Of a stretch of 23,791 nucleotides of DNA, positions 23,768 through 23,791 are shown in pieces. The position numbers and the translations under genes are program-made. Source of the stretch: Candidatus Neomicrothrix sp. UBA2974 (lineage in GTDB: Bacteria > Actinomycetota > Acidimicrobiia > Acidimicrobiales > MedAcidi-G1); the NCBI GenBank assembly GCA_002348705.1, contig DEAU01000031.1, positions 1 through 23,791 of the forward strand. Direction: 5' to 3'. The notes beneath the pieces are model-generated. The model saw only the letters and a list, made by a program, of their open reading frames with translations, searched no databases and was not told the origin of the DNA. How positions within the stretch are numbered: the first letter of the stretch is position 1; each line of letters begins with the position of its first letter.

Positions 23768-23791
23768 TGGCGGAAGGTGTGGGATTCGAAC
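23768..23791 (-). tRNA. 3' end of a tRNA gene, probably tRNA-Ser (partial)
   Basis: In minus-strand order the window edge reads G-TTCGAAT (T loop), CCCAC (3' T stem), ACCTTCC (3' acceptor strand), G (discriminator) and encoded CCA. The 12 nt between the T loop and discriminator are a normal 5+7 arrangement. G73 with an expected GGAAGGT acceptor start resembles bacterial serine tRNAs. The anticodon lies outside the window, so identity is a guess. Confidence 0.75.

Noticed and set aside
23768..23791. The partial tRNA as tRNA-Sec, which would fit the selenoprotein
   Set aside because: Between the T loop and the discriminator there are 12 nt (5+7). Bacterial tRNA-Sec has 13 (5+8). The acceptor and G73 resemble tRNA-Ser, so the selC idea is not supported.
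1..23791. CRISPR array, insertion sequence or prophage
   Set aside because: No regularly spaced short repeats, transposase, integrase or phage gene was seen; the only tandem repeat is the coding 87-bp pair.

Overview
The window is dense, GC-rich bacterial DNA with frequent GTG/TTG starts, short or overlapping intergenic gaps and many local TetR/MarR regulators. Together with branched-chain-amino-acid-type (Liv) ABC transport genes, a Thr/Pro-rich lipoprotein linker, Amidohydrolase_2 proteins and SDR enzymes, this suggests an actinobacterium, probably a marine Acidimicrobiia-like lineage. That placement is inference; no marker gene is present.

Left part (1-10.1 kb). A 5'-truncated Liv-type substrate-binding protein is followed by a strong GC hairpin, then the two ATPases livF and livG and a MarR regulator. 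No permease gene is in view. Convergent to these is a large FAD/GcvT-type dimethylglycine/sarcosine dehydrogenase-like enzyme. Divergent from that enzyme is a plus-strand run: a class III omega-aminotransferase, a phosphate acetyltransferase, a DMT/EamA permease and a TetR regulator. The aminotransferase-Pta pair resembles taurine catabolism, but the sulfoacetaldehyde acetyltransferase (Xsc) expected between them is absent here.

Middle part (10.1-18.9 kb). A fused four-cluster ferredoxin/NrfD membrane subunit precedes a molybdopterin oxidoreductase with no visible Tat signal. Together they probably form a membrane-bound complex whose catalytic side faces the cytoplasm. A TetR gene converges on it, sharing a 4-bp stop overlap, and diverges from an operon of two paralogous amidohydrolases and an SDR dehydrogenase.

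Right part (18.9-23.8 kb). A minus-strand operon carries a 350-aa protein of unrecognised function, a UGSC-family selenoprotein and an SDR, with a divergent TetR gene. The selenoprotein is the main find. Its frame is interrupted by one TGA exactly at the Sec position of the Sec-Gly-Ser-Cys motif, the family sequence continues in frame to a stop that overlaps the next gene, and a SECIS-like hairpin lies just after the TGA. A conventional ORF caller splits it into a false ORF and a 65-aa fragment. A palindrome on the start codon of the 350-aa gene is a candidate TetR operator.

The window ends with a second Liv-type binding lipoprotein with an 87-bp tandem repeat in its linker, a structured intergenic stretch, and the 3' end of a minus-strand tRNA. 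The layout is a series of small catabolic or redox modules, each beside its own TetR/MarR regulator.
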